DNA of 64,000 nt from Stramenopiles sp. TOSAG23-2 (Eukaryota; Sar). Location of the stretch: NCBI GenBank assembly GCA_900128395.1, contig LT649234.1, positions 1 through 64,000 on the forward strand. The letters are read 5' to 3'. The translations under genes were made by a program, and so were the position numbers. Under the pieces are notes generated by a model. The model saw nothing but the letters and a program-made list of their open reading frames with translations, did not search any database and had not been told where the DNA came from. How positions within the stretch are numbered: the first letter of the stretch is position 1; each line of letters opens with the position of its first letter. Of the stretch, positions 36,448 to 46,824 are shown one piece after another.

Positions 36448-38748
36448 ATGACGCCGAAAGAATTATTAAAAGCATGTGAATCGGTGATGAAATCGTTTAA
36501 TCCACAAGTAACTACTGTGGATTCCCATTCAAAAGAAAAATTAGGTGTAGCGGAAGGTCCAAATGCAGAACCAGCAAAAGTATTTATTAAACAAGTATTT
36601 TATGGTTGTGTACGATATAAATTAGCATTGAAAACGTTTTTATCTAGTTTTTATTACAACAATAGTGGAAAGACATCGAGGAATGATTATACCCGTTACA
36701 TGATCTTAGGTTATTTAGCATTGTTTCGTTTGCACGAGTTAGGTTTCGAACGTTTTCGTTCTTTTATTATGGCAGATGAACCATTAAAAATGATGGTCTT
36801 TTTAGAGTTTGTATTTAACGAGGAAACATTAGATGTTACCTTAACCGATGAACTTTGTCGCATATTTGACCGTGATTTCGTTGAAAACGACATTGTTAAA
36901 CGTATTAAAAAATATTTCAAAGATGCAGATAAATTAATGGACGATTTAAGAATAAAAGCATATGGTATTGCAGCAGCAAAAGCAAAGAAAGATGAAGAGA
37001 AAGCAGCTGCGTTTAAAGGGAAAGGACCTACTAAATTTGTACCATTTAAATTAAATACACCAAGACCACGTAAAGTGCCAGAACCAATGAAAATACAACA
37101 AGGAATCAAAGCAATGCCGGTACCACATAAAATGTTAAACAAAACATCATTAGCACAAATTGAGGAGGAAGATCGTTTGCGTAAGGCAGAGTCACATAGA
37201 CGTACGTTTGCAAAATATGAAGGTATTAAACGTGAGCCAAAGTTAAATGAAACGAAAAATACTGTAACACAATTAAGACAAGAAATTGAGGAAGAACGCA
37301 TGGCACCATGTCGTGTAAAATTAAAAGCCAAACCAGCACCTGTATTTGAAACAACAGCACAAATAAAATTTACTGCATCTTCCATTTTAAGGGAAGATTA
37401 TACGTATAAACAAAAACAAAAAAAAGAAGCAGCTGCATTGGAAAAATATGAAACAGAATTAAGAGATAGTACGGAATATTATCGATGGAAAGCGGAAGGG
37501 GAAAAAATCGATGAGGAAAAAAAATTAGAACGTGTTGAAATGCTGCGTTTGGAAATGGAAGCATCTCATAAACGTGCACATGAAAGCAAAGAACGAAATT
37601 TAGCAAAGAAAAAGTTGATCACAAAGGCTATGAAAGCTGAATTACACCATGCATTGAAAAAAAATGAAAAAGAAGCAGAAGAAATTGTTAAACGTAATAG
37701 ACGTATGGCAAAGGAAATTGCGAAAGTACGTGATACGAAACCACAAATAGCTGTTAGAAAAATTAAAGAGGAAAATCAACGCAAACGCGAGGCAATTAAA
37801 TTGGATATTGCAGATAGGATAGCTAGGAAAGAAAAAGAAGATTTAATTGAACAGGAAAGGCGAAATGATTTGATTCGCCAAATTCGTGCAATTGAACGTG
37901 TACCGAAATTACGTGCAAAACATTTTGATCCAACTGAAAGTTCTGGTATCGGTTTATTGGAGGAAATGTCATTAGTAGAATTACGAGAACGTTTACGTAT
38001 GGTACATGCTCGCGATGAGGAGGAAGTAGTAGAAAAACGACAAAAAATAATGAGAGTTAAACAAGCAAATGAGAAAAAATTAAAAGCACGTATTGAAAAT
38101 ATTAAACGTGTACGTAAGTTAGCATCAAAAGAGGCAAGAATTCAACGAAAGCAATATTTAAGACATGAAGCGGAAAAAAAACAACGAGAAAAAGAAATTA
38201 GTGATGCAGCCATGAAAAAAGTTGTATATAAAATTGAAGCAAAACGTGCTGCAATTGAAAAAGAAATAAATGATTTAGCAGAAGCAGAAGCAAAAGTAGC
38301 AAAACAACGCATGTTCCTAGGTGCTGCTGCATCTATGGTAGAAGAGCAAAAATTTGAATCATTATTAAAAGGTAAAGCTAGGAAAGCAAATGCATTGCAA
38401 AGTGAGAAAAAAATTGAACAAGTAGTATGGGAGCGTACTATGGCAGGGGAAACAAAGCAACGTATATCAAATGTTAGGAAAAAAGCTAGGGAACAAGTTG
38501 AAAAAGATGAATTAGAAAAACGTGATTTAACACGTAGAAAAAAGGAAATTGCTGAGCGTGAATATGTAGAAATGCAAGATAAGAAAGCATTGACGAAAAA
38601 TGTACGTGCATGGGAAAAAACTCATAGTGCATATTTACGAACAATTAATCCATATGCAACAAAACATAATGATGATATGTTGGCAACAATACGTAGTGAA
38701 CAAAATACAACGCGAAGTTTTGGTAATAGTTCAAGAAGGAAGAAGTAA
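36448..38748 (+). CDS. CFAP99: CFAP99-like ciliary protein
   Basis: Likely homologue of cilia- and flagella-associated protein 99, a motile-axoneme component. The 766-residue protein has a folded N-terminal domain (about 1-185): KELLKACESVMKSFNP, VFIKQVFYGCVRYKLALKTF, YMILGYLALFRLHELGFERF, then FLEFVFNEETL. These match the CFAP99 N-terminus as I remember it. The rest is a long Lys/Glu/Arg-rich coiled coil to the basic C-terminus (NTTRSFGNSSRRKK). Start is the ATG at 36448 (MTPKELL); the frame is open to a TTG eight codons earlier. The coiled coil alone would be uninformative; the call depends on the N-terminal domain. Confidence 0.7.
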   Translation: MTPKELLKACESVMKSFNPQVTTVDSHSKEKLGVAEGPNAEPAKVFIKQVFYGCVRYKLALKTFLSSFYYNNSGKTSRNDYTRYMILGYLALFRLHELGFERFRSFIMADEPLKMMVFLEFVFNEETLDVTLTDELCRIFDRDFVENDIVKRIKKYFKDADKLMDDLRIKAYGIAAAKAKKDEEKAAAFKGKGPTKFVPFKLNTPRPRKVPEPMKIQQGIKAMPVPHKMLNKTSLAQIEEEDRLRKAESHRRTFAKYEGIKREPKLNETKNTVTQLRQEIEEERMAPCRVKLKAKPAPVFETTAQIKFTASSILREDYTYKQKQKKEAAALEKYETELRDSTEYYRWKAEGEKIDEEKKLERVEMLRLEMEASHKRAHESKERNLAKKKLITKAMKAELHHALKKNEKEAEEIVKRNRRMAKEIAKVRDTKPQIAVRKIKEENQRKREAIKLDIADRIARKEKEDLIEQERRNDLIRQIRAIERVPKLRAKHFDPTESSGIGLLEEMSLVELRERLRMVHARDEEEVVEKRQKIMRVKQANEKKLKARIENIKRVRKLASKEARIQRKQYLRHEAEKKQREKEISDAAMKKVVYKIEAKRAAIEKEINDLAEAEAKVAKQRMFLGAAASMVEEQKFESLLKGKARKANALQSEKKIEQVVWERTMAGETKQRISNVRKKAREQVEKDELEKRDLTRRKKEIAEREYVEMQDKKALTKNVRAWEKTHSAYLRTINPYATKHNDDMLATIRSEQNTTRSFGNSSRRKK

Positions 38749-39074
38749 TATTTTATATTTTATGATATTAAATATATTAAAAAATCCATTTTCTGTGTGT
38801 GTGTGTGGTGTGTAAAAAGCTTTTTTTGATTTTATGTTGTCGTAATATGATAAATATATATGATATTTGATTATTTTTTAAAAATTTAAAAACACTAGAT
38901 TATTATTTTTTCATTTGTTATGTTATTACGAGATATACTCATTTTCGCACAAAAATTTCTACGTCCTCTCTCTTCCCATATATATATATATATAATATGA
39001 GTACGCACACGCATCAAAATGTATTTTATTTGTTTTTTTTTATATTTTTTTATATTATTTTTTTATATTATTTT
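38749..39074. other. Convergent intergenic region
   Basis: AT-rich 3' spacer with a (tg)n run (about 38792-38812), a (ta)n run and T-rich repeats (ttatattattttt) before the GINS gene end. No gene is seen, and it is one convergent spacer lacking the TACGAAG motif. Confidence 0.6.
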
Positions 39075-39695
39075 TTAACTTGGGGTCCTAGCTACCTTAC
39101 GTCGTTTTCGATCATGTTTAATTAATCGACTTACTTTTAATTTACCATGTTCACGTGAACGCCATTGATCATATTCTATTGCTGCACTATATGACAAACC
39201 GAACAATGTGCGTTCCTCTTCTGTTAATTGTTTCATAAAATCGGACGTATCATCCCCAGATGAATTTTGTGAAAAGTCCAATACACCAAAATAACGATCT
39301 ACTAAAGCTTCCACTAAATCTTTTTTCAAAGACATTTCCGTCATTTCATCCAATCCTAACCATGGTGACAATCTCATACCTAATTGGTAATATACTTGGC
39401 ATACACTACGCAAATCTACACTAGTTGGATTTGCTTTTAAATGATTACGATACTTTTGCGAGTAATACCTAGGCATATTGATGGACACTACCCCACCCTT
39501 ATTCTGTTGTATTCCATTATTTTGTTTGACTAATGCATCTGCTAACCAAAACGGCAGTTCTAATTTCGTTCCCTCCGTTAAATCTTCCTCCACACCATGT
39601 ACTAAATAACCTAATCCTTGCGCATCACAATTAAACGTAACGGGCACACGTTCCTCCGTTGCTAATATTTGTTCAATATCATAATAATCTTCCAT
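39075..39695 (-). CDS. GINS3: GINS complex subunit Psf3
   Basis: Subunit of the GINS tetramer, part of the CMG replicative helicase (Cdc45-MCM-GINS). The 206-residue protein begins MEDYYDIEQILATEERVPVT, with GLGYLVHG, the Psf3 B-domain start. It continues LELPFWLADALV, SINMPRYYSQKYRNHLKANP, then VDLRSVCQVYYQLGMRLSPWL, the characteristic A-domain helices. The length fits the family. The C-terminus is basic (KHDRKRRKVART). ATG at 39695 is the only sensible start. Distinguished from Psf2 and Sld5 by the YYDI start and the VDLR segment. Confidence 0.9.
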   Translation of the reverse strand: MEDYYDIEQILATEERVPVTFNCDAQGLGYLVHGVEEDLTEGTKLELPFWLADALVKQNNGIQQNKGGVVSINMPRYYSQKYRNHLKANPTSVDLRSVCQVYYQLGMRLSPWLGLDEMTEMSLKKDLVEALVDRYFGVLDFSQNSSGDDTSDFMKQLTEEERTLFGLSYSAAIEYDQWRSREHGKLKVSRLIKHDRKRRKVARTPS

Positions 39696-40480
39696 CTTCT
39701 TTGTTTTTTCTGTTGAAACTTAGTTGTGTTACAATGTCAATGTTCTTCCTTTTACATCGTACTACATTGTTTATTTCTTCACACAATTTTTTTTTTGAAA
39801 TTTTTTAGTTGTTTTAGAGGAGTAGTTTGTGTTTGAAATTATTAGTTGTACTTTTGCCGCGGAAATATAGATCTAAAAATCGTATAGGTTTATAACATAA
39901 TAAAATAGAAAAGTGGTACGGGTTTGAAAATACTATAAAATGGATATTTATACATATATTAGCTATTATAAAATGGTAATAATGATCAAATATGGTTTGA
40001 AATAATATATAAATACAATGGACTTGGAAAAAACACTTTAATAATACTTTTTTTTTCATTAAATAATTAAGATTTTCACATCATCTTCGATTTTCAACAT
40101 TCACTATTGATGAACAATAATTTATACTTGAATGGGAAATTAGAATAATATAAAAAACCTATTTAGGGACATTCTAAAATCCAAATTATTTTCAATCCAT
40201 TCAATTTTTTTTATGCATTTTTTATTTTAATTTATAAACAACTGGTGAGGAATGAATTTTTGATGCAACAGAACAAAATCATCATTCTATAGAAAAACGA
40301 TACAAAAATTCCCTCTCTTTCTATATCTCTGTATCTATATTTCTCACTTTTATAATCTAATAATAATCATACAAAAGAAAAAAACGATTGTCACATTTTT
40401 TTACTTTTATTTTTTTTGATACATTTTAAAATTTTGGTTGTTGTTGATTTTGACATAACATTACGTCTTAAAAAAAAAAA
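39696..40480. other. Divergent intergenic region
   Basis: 785 bp of AT-rich sequence between GINS3 (minus) and LIS1 (plus), with many T and A homopolymers. No convincing frame, repeat or RNA gene was seen. Confidence 0.6.
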
Positions 40481-41896
40481 ATGGTATTAACAGAGAAACA
40501 ACGAAAAGATTTACATAAAGGTATTTATGGATATTTAAAAGAAACGTCTGCATCAAATAATGAATTGGAAAATATCGCAACATTGTTTGCACAAGCTACA
40601 AACTTAAGTGAAGATGATTTAGCATCAACACGTAAAAGTATATTAGAGAAAAAATGGACTTCCGTAGTTCGTTTGCAACGTAAAGTGATGGATTTAGAAA
40701 AAAAATTAAGTGCTGCTAAAGAAGATTTAAAACTTGTAGAAAAAGGTGGTTTACTTAGTAACGGCACAAATGCCAACCTATCGCCAAATAGCCGCGATAA
40801 ATTAAACAATGCGCTTCCGCGTGAACCTGCAAAACAGAAATTAACTGGACATCGTGGATCTATTTCAAGCGTAGCATTTCATCCTGTATTTAATATTTTA
40901 TGCTCTTCCGCTGAAGATGCAACCATTAAAGTATGGGATTATGAAAGTGGAGAATTTGAACGTACATTAAAAGGACATACAAATATTGTGAATCATTGTA
41001 GTTTCAATAGTACCGGGGATGTACTTGCTTCCTGTAGTGCTGATTTAAGTATTAAATTATGGGATTTTAAAGACTCATTTACCTGCGTTAAAACATTACA
41101 AGGCCACGATCATAATGTATCATGTGTACGATTTACACCATCTAATGATCATTTAATTTCATGTTCACGAGATAAAACAATTCGAATATGGGAAACTCGT
41201 ACTGGATATTGTGTACGCACAATTGATGGGCATGATGAGTGGATACGAACAATTGCAATAAGTGCGAATGGTTCATTATTTGCAAGTGCATCAAGTGATA
41301 AAACTATTTCCGTTTGGTCATTTGAACCGAAAAATATGGGATCAAAAAACAATACACCAATGACGACATTGAAAGGTCATGATCATGTTGTTGAATGTAT
41401 TACATTTTTAAATGATCTTGGTGATAAATTTTTAAGTCGACGAAAATTAATTGATGATAAATTAGGTAAAGGTAGTAATAATAATAATAATAATGATAAT
41501 AATAATAACAATATTCAAGTGGAAGATATTGAAATTGATAAGAATGATAATAATGAGAACAATGATAATAATAGTAATAATAACATGCATATTGTCAGTG
41601 GTTCAAGAGATCGTACCGTTAAAGTTTGGAATATTGCAACAAATAATTGTTTAATGACATTTTCAGATCATGAAAACTGGATACGTGGAGTGATTGTACA
41701 TCCATCTGGTAAATATATAATTAGTGTTAGTGAGGATAGAACAATTCGTTGCTTTGATTTGAAAGATAAACGTTGTGCACGAACATTAAGTGATGCTCAT
41801 GAACATTTTATATCTTGTTTACATATACACCCGAAAGGTAATGTCATTGCAACTGGTAGTGTTGATAAAACAGTTAAAACATGGGAATGTCGATAG
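40481..41896 (+). CDS. PAFAH1B1: LIS1 (PAFAH1B1) dynein regulator
   Basis: Cytoplasmic dynein regulator of the LIS1/NudF family. The 471-residue protein has an N-terminal LisH dimerisation motif (LTEKQRKDLHKGIYGYLKE, about 3-35), a coiled coil (VVRLQRKVMDLEKKLSAAKE, about 62-85) and seven WD40 blades from about 120 (LTGHRGSISSVAFHP, IKVWDYESGEFERTLKGH, IKLWDF, IRIWETRTGYC, ISVWSF, VKVWNIATNNC, IRCFDLKDKRC). An Asn/Asp-rich loop of about 45 residues is inserted in blade five (about 325-368); human LIS1 is 410 residues, so this accounts for much of the extra length. ATG at 40481 follows an A-run. The combination of LisH plus seven blades is diagnostic. Confidence 0.95.
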   Translation: MVLTEKQRKDLHKGIYGYLKETSASNNELENIATLFAQATNLSEDDLASTRKSILEKKWTSVVRLQRKVMDLEKKLSAAKEDLKLVEKGGLLSNGTNANLSPNSRDKLNNALPREPAKQKLTGHRGSISSVAFHPVFNILCSSAEDATIKVWDYESGEFERTLKGHTNIVNHCSFNSTGDVLASCSADLSIKLWDFKDSFTCVKTLQGHDHNVSCVRFTPSNDHLISCSRDKTIRIWETRTGYCVRTIDGHDEWIRTIAISANGSLFASASSDKTISVWSFEPKNMGSKNNTPMTTLKGHDHVVECITFLNDLGDKFLSRRKLIDDKLGKGSNNNNNNDNNNNNIQVEDIEIDKNDNNENNDNNSNNNMHIVSGSRDRTVKVWNIATNNCLMTFSDHENWIRGVIVHPSGKYIISVSEDRTIRCFDLKDKRCARTLSDAHEHFISCLHIHPKGNVIATGSVDKTVKTWECR

Positions 41897-42072
41897 ATAT
41901 TATGATATGATATTACGAAGTCGTATGATATGGATATGATATGATACGCATTTACTTTTAAAAATTAATAATATATATATTTAATATTATACTCGCTCGC
42001 GTACTTCTTCGTCGTATTAAAAATATACGTACGTTCGTATTTACAAAAGTACAAAACACATATATCTCTGTC

Positions 42073-42813
42073 TTATCTTTTTTCTAATTTCTTAATAAAT
42101 TTTAAAATATCTCTATGACATTCGGCATAAGTCTCTTTGATGGTATTGATTTGATTGAATTCTAAACATGTTGTATCGTAAGAATGTACTAATTTGTTTC
42201 TCAGAGTATTTATATATAGCACTTTTCTAATTAGTTTTTTGGGTAAATGTTTATTTTTTATACGAAAACGATGTAATTTTGCAAAGATTCCTTGCACAGG
42301 ACGATTATCTTCTTCTGGATTGATAATGTCACTATCACCACCGTCATCTTCTTCATCATGATAATTACAATTTGAATCTAATAAATATTCCAATTCCTTG
42401 ATTGCTTTTATAAGTAATTCATATTCATTATTAATAGCAGATAAATCATAACGTTCTCTACCAACTATCAATACAAAAATAAAATATAAAAGTATATATA
42501 TATGATGCAGAATACCATAGACAATATTGAAGATATATTTCAATACATTAAGGACAGGTGCCATAGGCGATCCATTAATCGAATCCACTGACTTGTTTTG
42601 ACTACTACTACTACTTCTTCTTCTTAATGATGATGAAGACGGTGTTTTTCCTCTTCTATTATTAGACGGTGTTTTTCTTCTTGATGATGTTGGCGTTTTG
42701 TTGTTGTTGTTGTTATTTCGAGATGATGATCGTGTCCTTCGTCGACTCATTGCCCTCATATTATCATTATCATCATACTGTCTTCTACCTCTACTTTTTG
42801 ATCTAGTCGTCAT
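42073..42813 (-). CDS. Hypothetical membrane-associated protein with basic Ser-rich N-terminus
   Basis: I do not recognise the family. The 246-residue protein starts with an Arg/Ser/Asn-rich region (residues 1-80, repeated TPSSxRRK elements), followed by a hydrophobic segment at about 86-116 (VLNVLKYIFNIVYGILHHIYILLYFIFVLIVG). The soluble helical C-terminal half contains LYINTLRNKLVHSYD, a motif seen in HEPN-like and other helical-bundle families. It ends with a Lys/Arg tail. Start is ATG 42813. It converges with LIS1 and is divergent from the glycosyltransferase. Confidence 0.65.
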   Translation of the reverse strand: MTTRSKSRGRRQYDDNDNMRAMSRRRTRSSSRNNNNNNKTPTSSRRKTPSNNRRGKTPSSSSLRRRSSSSSQNKSVDSINGSPMAPVLNVLKYIFNIVYGILHHIYILLYFIFVLIVGRERYDLSAINNEYELLIKAIKELEYLLDSNCNYHDEEDDGGDSDIINPEEDNRPVQGIFAKLHRFRIKNKHLPKKLIRKVLYINTLRNKLVHSYDTTCLEFNQINTIKETYAECHRDILKFIKKLEKR

Positions 42814-43352
42814 CTTTTGTTGTTGTTGTTTGTACGTTGCTTTACCGTATTTCTTGTTGTCTTATTACTTATTTTTTTTGTATGTGTGTTTAAATAATAA
42901 AAATAATACCGTAGTATATATAATATCAATAGTGTGTGGTGTGTTTTTTGTTGTTCATCATTGATGAAATTAAAATCATCAGTGCCCCACCAGCCTTTTT
43001 TTTCTTGTTGTAGTAGTAGTAGTATGTTGTTGTTATTACTACTATGTACTACCGCTATAATAACTCTATTCAAATACTATAGATACAAACAAATAATAAA
43101 CGACATTTACAAATTTGTATATATACATATAATTAAACATTATTATTTCTTCTATAACTTGTTTGAAAGATTTTTTCAAGTGTGCTCTATCTCTGACATA
43201 GATATCAAAATTTTTTTTTTGTTATAAAATTTGTACATTTATATAATACACAAAAATAATATACAACATTATCTGTAGCAGTTGTAAATCAATATAAGAA
43301 TAAATAGTAGTAAAACTTGTCCAACTCGTTTCAAAACAATTTATACATAAAA
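42814..43352. other. Divergent intergenic region
   Basis: 539 bp with ttg and tag trinucleotide microsatellites (about 42815-42835 and 43008-43040). It separates the membrane protein gene and the glycosyltransferase gene. No gene is seen. Confidence 0.6.
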
Positions 43353-45488
43353 ATGGGTGCAGTGACAAATATGTTTTTCTTGATAATTAGCATTGTTTTT
43401 GGATTCATTACATTCATTTATATAGATAGCGCTATATTTGTAAAACATTCATTGTGTAATATATACAAACTACATACACAACGTGGCACAAGAGGTTTAA
43501 GACACTTTAGTGATTATAATAATATATATAACAAAGATGTACAATTGAAAAATAAAAGTCAAGGTTTGCATATCCTATCTAATAATACAAAGAAGAAGAA
43601 TATTTCTGCAATGAAAACAATTTTTGATAGAATTAAAACATCTACAGCAAGTTCTGCTATAATTGTAAATAATGTGAGTAAGACAAATATGAGGTTGGGA
43701 CCAATAGAAATTACTAATGCTAAACGTTGTAACGCGTATCCATCTAAAAAATTCAAAGTTCTTGCAAGTGTACATAGAATTTTCAATCAACATATTAATA
43801 CTAATAATAGCAAATCAATAGAAGGTATGATAAAGCAAAAATTTCCATCATTTGTTTTCGAAAAAGGGTGGTTAACATTAACTAACATAAATATAAAAAA
43901 TAGAGATGGACGTGGCCATTCGAATGTATATAAAAAAGAAAATAGAAGTAACTGTCAACAAGGAAAAAACTCATATACATGGGATTCTCATGCAAAGGAA
44001 TGTATGTATCCAGTTCCGCAAACCAATAGAATGCTTGCTCTTATTGAACTTGGCCATTCAACAGCATGTAAGTTTAACTCTAACGCTTGTAAAATTTTTC
44101 TCAAAGCTATAGGTGACATGTTTCATCGCCTTGAAGCTCTTGAAAAGCAATGCGTAGATATTGTAAAATCTGGAAAGATAAGCACGCATTTTCCTGATCA
44201 TAGAAGTTTTAATAATTTAGGTACAGTTGAAAATGAGAATGAAGCACCTTCTCGTATTATTGTATCGATAACAACTATTCCTAGTCGTTTCGAGAACGCC
44301 GATGCTATAACAAAAGCAATTAAATCTGTACTTTTTGATCAAGTCATGAATGCTGATATTGTATGGATTTCTGTTCCAAAGATTAGTAGACGCTTTGGAA
44401 ATGCATACCCACCTGTCCCTTCAAAGTTAAAAAAGTTGGAACGAGAAAGTAATGGTCGCTTTTCTGTTTTAACATGTGAGGATTTTGGCCCAGCTACAAA
44501 GTTAATCCCAGCATTGCAACATGCTCGACCTAATGATATCGTTATAACTGCTGATGATGATAGTCTATATCAACCATGGGTTATTGGTAATTTAGTTCGA
44601 ACCAGCGTTGAAAAAGCTCCAAATTCAATTGTATCACATATAGGATATAAGTTAAAAGGTGGCAAACCGAGACATCCAAATTTTCAATATTACAGTCTGC
44701 AATGGCATGCAAAAAAGTTAAGGGAAGTAGATTTTATTGCTGGTTTAGGTGCCGTCCTTTACAAACGTCGATTTTTTTTCAATGCTGAATTATCTAAAAT
44801 ATTTCAGACGTCTGAAATATTGATTGATAATGCCGAAGGTGAGCAACGAAGGAAAAATTTAAAATTTACATCTTTCCTGGAAGCTGCATTAGAAACAGAT
44901 CAATTTATTGAAGGCCGATACGTTGATGATGATTATATCTCTGGTATAGCAAGCGTCATGGGCGTTTCAAGAATTATAACTCCAGCATGTGATGATTGTG
45001 GATATGGTGTTATATGGAGTCAAGTTACAGAAGCAAATGCGCTTAGTTCCGGCCATAATAAAGACAAGAATATAGAAAGGCAATTTCATGTTATATCTAA
45101 TTTTCAGAAATTAAATCTTTTACCAACTGCTTGTAAGCGTGGATCGAAAACTAAGACTAGAAAAACCATACATAATAGGAAAAAACCAAAAGTGAAAGAA
45201 AAACCACTATTAATTACTCCTCTAGCAATAAATGGCACGAACAATTCTACAACGAATCGAAACCATACAACATTATCGTTAAATGCTAATGTGATACCAT
45301 CTAAGGAGAAAGGTATATACAATTCTACAACGAATCGAAACCGTACATCATTATCGTTAAATGCTAATGTTATACCATCTAAGGAGAAAGGTATATTTGA
45401 TATTAAATTTTTATCTTTAATGAGGGAATGGTATGACAATCATGACTGCATTGGATATGATGATCAATGTCAAAATTGTTTTGTGTAA
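43353..45488 (+). CDS. Putative Golgi-type glycosyltransferase with signal anchor
   Basis: The 711-residue protein has a single N-terminal membrane anchor (MFFLIISIVFGFITFIYID, about 7-26), as in type II Golgi enzymes, then a variable stem. The catalytic region at about 300-560 starts SRIIVSITTIPSRFENADAI, has the nucleotide-sugar metal motif ITADDDSLYQPW (DDD at about 403-405), FGPATKLIPAL, and a later YVDDDYISGIASVMGVSR acid cluster. This is a GT-A-like arrangement. The C-terminal tail has two 26-residue repeats and a Cys-rich end. Start is the ATG at 43353, since the longer open frame has no ATG. Donor and acceptor sugars are unknown. Confidence 0.72.
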   Translation: MGAVTNMFFLIISIVFGFITFIYIDSAIFVKHSLCNIYKLHTQRGTRGLRHFSDYNNIYNKDVQLKNKSQGLHILSNNTKKKNISAMKTIFDRIKTSTASSAIIVNNVSKTNMRLGPIEITNAKRCNAYPSKKFKVLASVHRIFNQHINTNNSKSIEGMIKQKFPSFVFEKGWLTLTNINIKNRDGRGHSNVYKKENRSNCQQGKNSYTWDSHAKECMYPVPQTNRMLALIELGHSTACKFNSNACKIFLKAIGDMFHRLEALEKQCVDIVKSGKISTHFPDHRSFNNLGTVENENEAPSRIIVSITTIPSRFENADAITKAIKSVLFDQVMNADIVWISVPKISRRFGNAYPPVPSKLKKLERESNGRFSVLTCEDFGPATKLIPALQHARPNDIVITADDDSLYQPWVIGNLVRTSVEKAPNSIVSHIGYKLKGGKPRHPNFQYYSLQWHAKKLREVDFIAGLGAVLYKRRFFFNAELSKIFQTSEILIDNAEGEQRRKNLKFTSFLEAALETDQFIEGRYVDDDYISGIASVMGVSRIITPACDDCGYGVIWSQVTEANALSSGHNKDKNIERQFHVISNFQKLNLLPTACKRGSKTKTRKTIHNRKKPKVKEKPLLITPLAINGTNNSTTNRNHTTLSLNANVIPSKEKGIYNSTTNRNRTSLSLNANVIPSKEKGIFDIKFLSLMREWYDNHDCIGYDDQCQNCFV
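45243..45398 (+). repeat. 78-bp in-frame tandem repeat in glycosyltransferase tail
   Basis: Copies at 45243-45320 and 45321-45398 each encode NSTTNRN(H/R)T(T/S)LSLNANV followed by IPSKEKGI and Y or F. Each unit contains N-glycosylation sequons. The repeats are nearly identical, so the duplication is recent. Confidence 0.9.
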
Positions 45489-45906
45489 AAATTTATAGAA
45501 GCAGTATTGTCGTCGTCTGTAGTCGAGCTTGTCGTCTAACACAATGAAAAATTTCTGAAATCGTTCACATACTTTAAAAAAAAATATATTAAGTATATAT
45601 ATTTTTATACTAAGATTCCTATTTGTAAGAGTAGTGCTATTTACATGCTAATCATGCAACCTAAAAACGTTACACGTTTGTAAATAAAATAAAAACACAC
45701 ACACATTTCATCCTTTTGACTAGCACACTGTTACATACAAAACATTGTTGAAAAAGTATTTTTCTCAGATTTTAAAATACAAAACAGAACTTTTACGATA
45801 ATATAAATTGTAATATTTAAAATCTATTTTATAGGAGTAACAATTAGTTTTTTTTAATTGTTTTTGTGTGTGCATTTTAATTATATGACCTGTAAATTAA
45901 TACGCG
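45489..45906. other. Intergenic, no gene seen
   Basis: AT-rich spacer between two plus-strand genes with a (ac)n run near 45697. It should hold the promoter of the EF-hand gene. No coding frame is supported. Confidence 0.6.
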
Positions 45907-46824
45907 ATGTCTGGAAAATCATGTGAAATAACTACGATATTAAAATCAAATTTAGTATCCAAAGTTGAGCGTATAAAAAATAAATTTCATAATGCAAATG
46001 TAAAATTACAAGTGCATAATCATATACATAAAAGAGCTATTGATTGGAATAAGCATGGCAAAAAAGATATAACATCAACCGGTTTAGCAAAGAAAGTTGA
46101 ATTTGAAAAAGAAATAGACATTGATGAAGATGAAACGGTAAAGAAAGAAAATGTAAATACAAAGAAGAAGGAAACTACGAAAACACCGATTCATGTTAAT
46201 AATAAAAAAAAAGAACCTAGTGTACAAGAAATATTTATTTTATTAACGAAAAGTCATGGACGATCAATTATAAATGAATTTATTTTAAGTGGAAAGAAGA
46301 AAGTAAGCATGCGTGATTTTATAAGAGCCGTGGATGATATTCGAATGGAAAATGTAACAATGGATGATATTGCAAAATGTTGGCCATTGTTTGATATTGA
46401 TGGCGATGGGGATGTTTCCTTAGATGAATTTAGTTACGTATTAGCAAATTGGCGACATATTTTACATAAAAATTTTTCTAACGACATAGCTATTACAAAA
46501 AATGCAAAGTCTATAAGAGATTTTGAGGATACGCTTGTGCAAAAGTATTACAATGCACCGTTGCCTCCAAAGCCAACAGTTTTTACTGCCCGCCCACAAT
46601 CATCATCATCACCAAATAAAAGAAGAAATGTCACACGAATCGAACGTCCAGCTGTAGTAGCAAAGAAGCAAATTAATAAATCACAATTGAAAGATCATTA
46701 TATTGATCGGAATATTGATTTAAATAAATTATATTTTCGAAATACATTTAATGATACAAATAAAATTGATAATAAAGATGACAGCCGCGTATTCGAAAGT
46801 CAACTTTCAAATCGATCGCTGTAA
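45907..46824 (+). CDS. EF-hand protein, probably frameshifted near its 3' end
   Basis: The 305-residue protein has a Lys-rich first third, a helical pair (VQEIFILLTKSHGRSIINEFIL), and one canonical EF-hand, LFDIDGDGDVSLDEFSYVLANW (about 160-181), which fits a calcium-binding loop. A preceding helix-loop (VSMRDFIRAVDDIRMENV) may be a degenerate partner hand. The tail is basic and Asn-rich and stops in SNRSL. A different frame then stays open for 71 codons with protein-like content (see 46824-47039), so the true protein may be about 375 residues. Start ATG 45907. No named homologue is recognised; the design resembles axonemal EF-hand proteins. Confidence 0.72.
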   Translation: MSGKSCEITTILKSNLVSKVERIKNKFHNANVKLQVHNHIHKRAIDWNKHGKKDITSTGLAKKVEFEKEIDIDEDETVKKENVNTKKKETTKTPIHVNNKKKEPSVQEIFILLTKSHGRSIINEFILSGKKKVSMRDFIRAVDDIRMENVTMDDIAKCWPLFDIDGDGDVSLDEFSYVLANWRHILHKNFSNDIAITKNAKSIRDFEDTLVQKYYNAPLPPKPTVFTARPQSSSSPNKRRNVTRIERPAVVAKKQINKSQLKDHYIDRNIDLNKLYFRNTFNDTNKIDNKDDSRVFESQLSNRSL

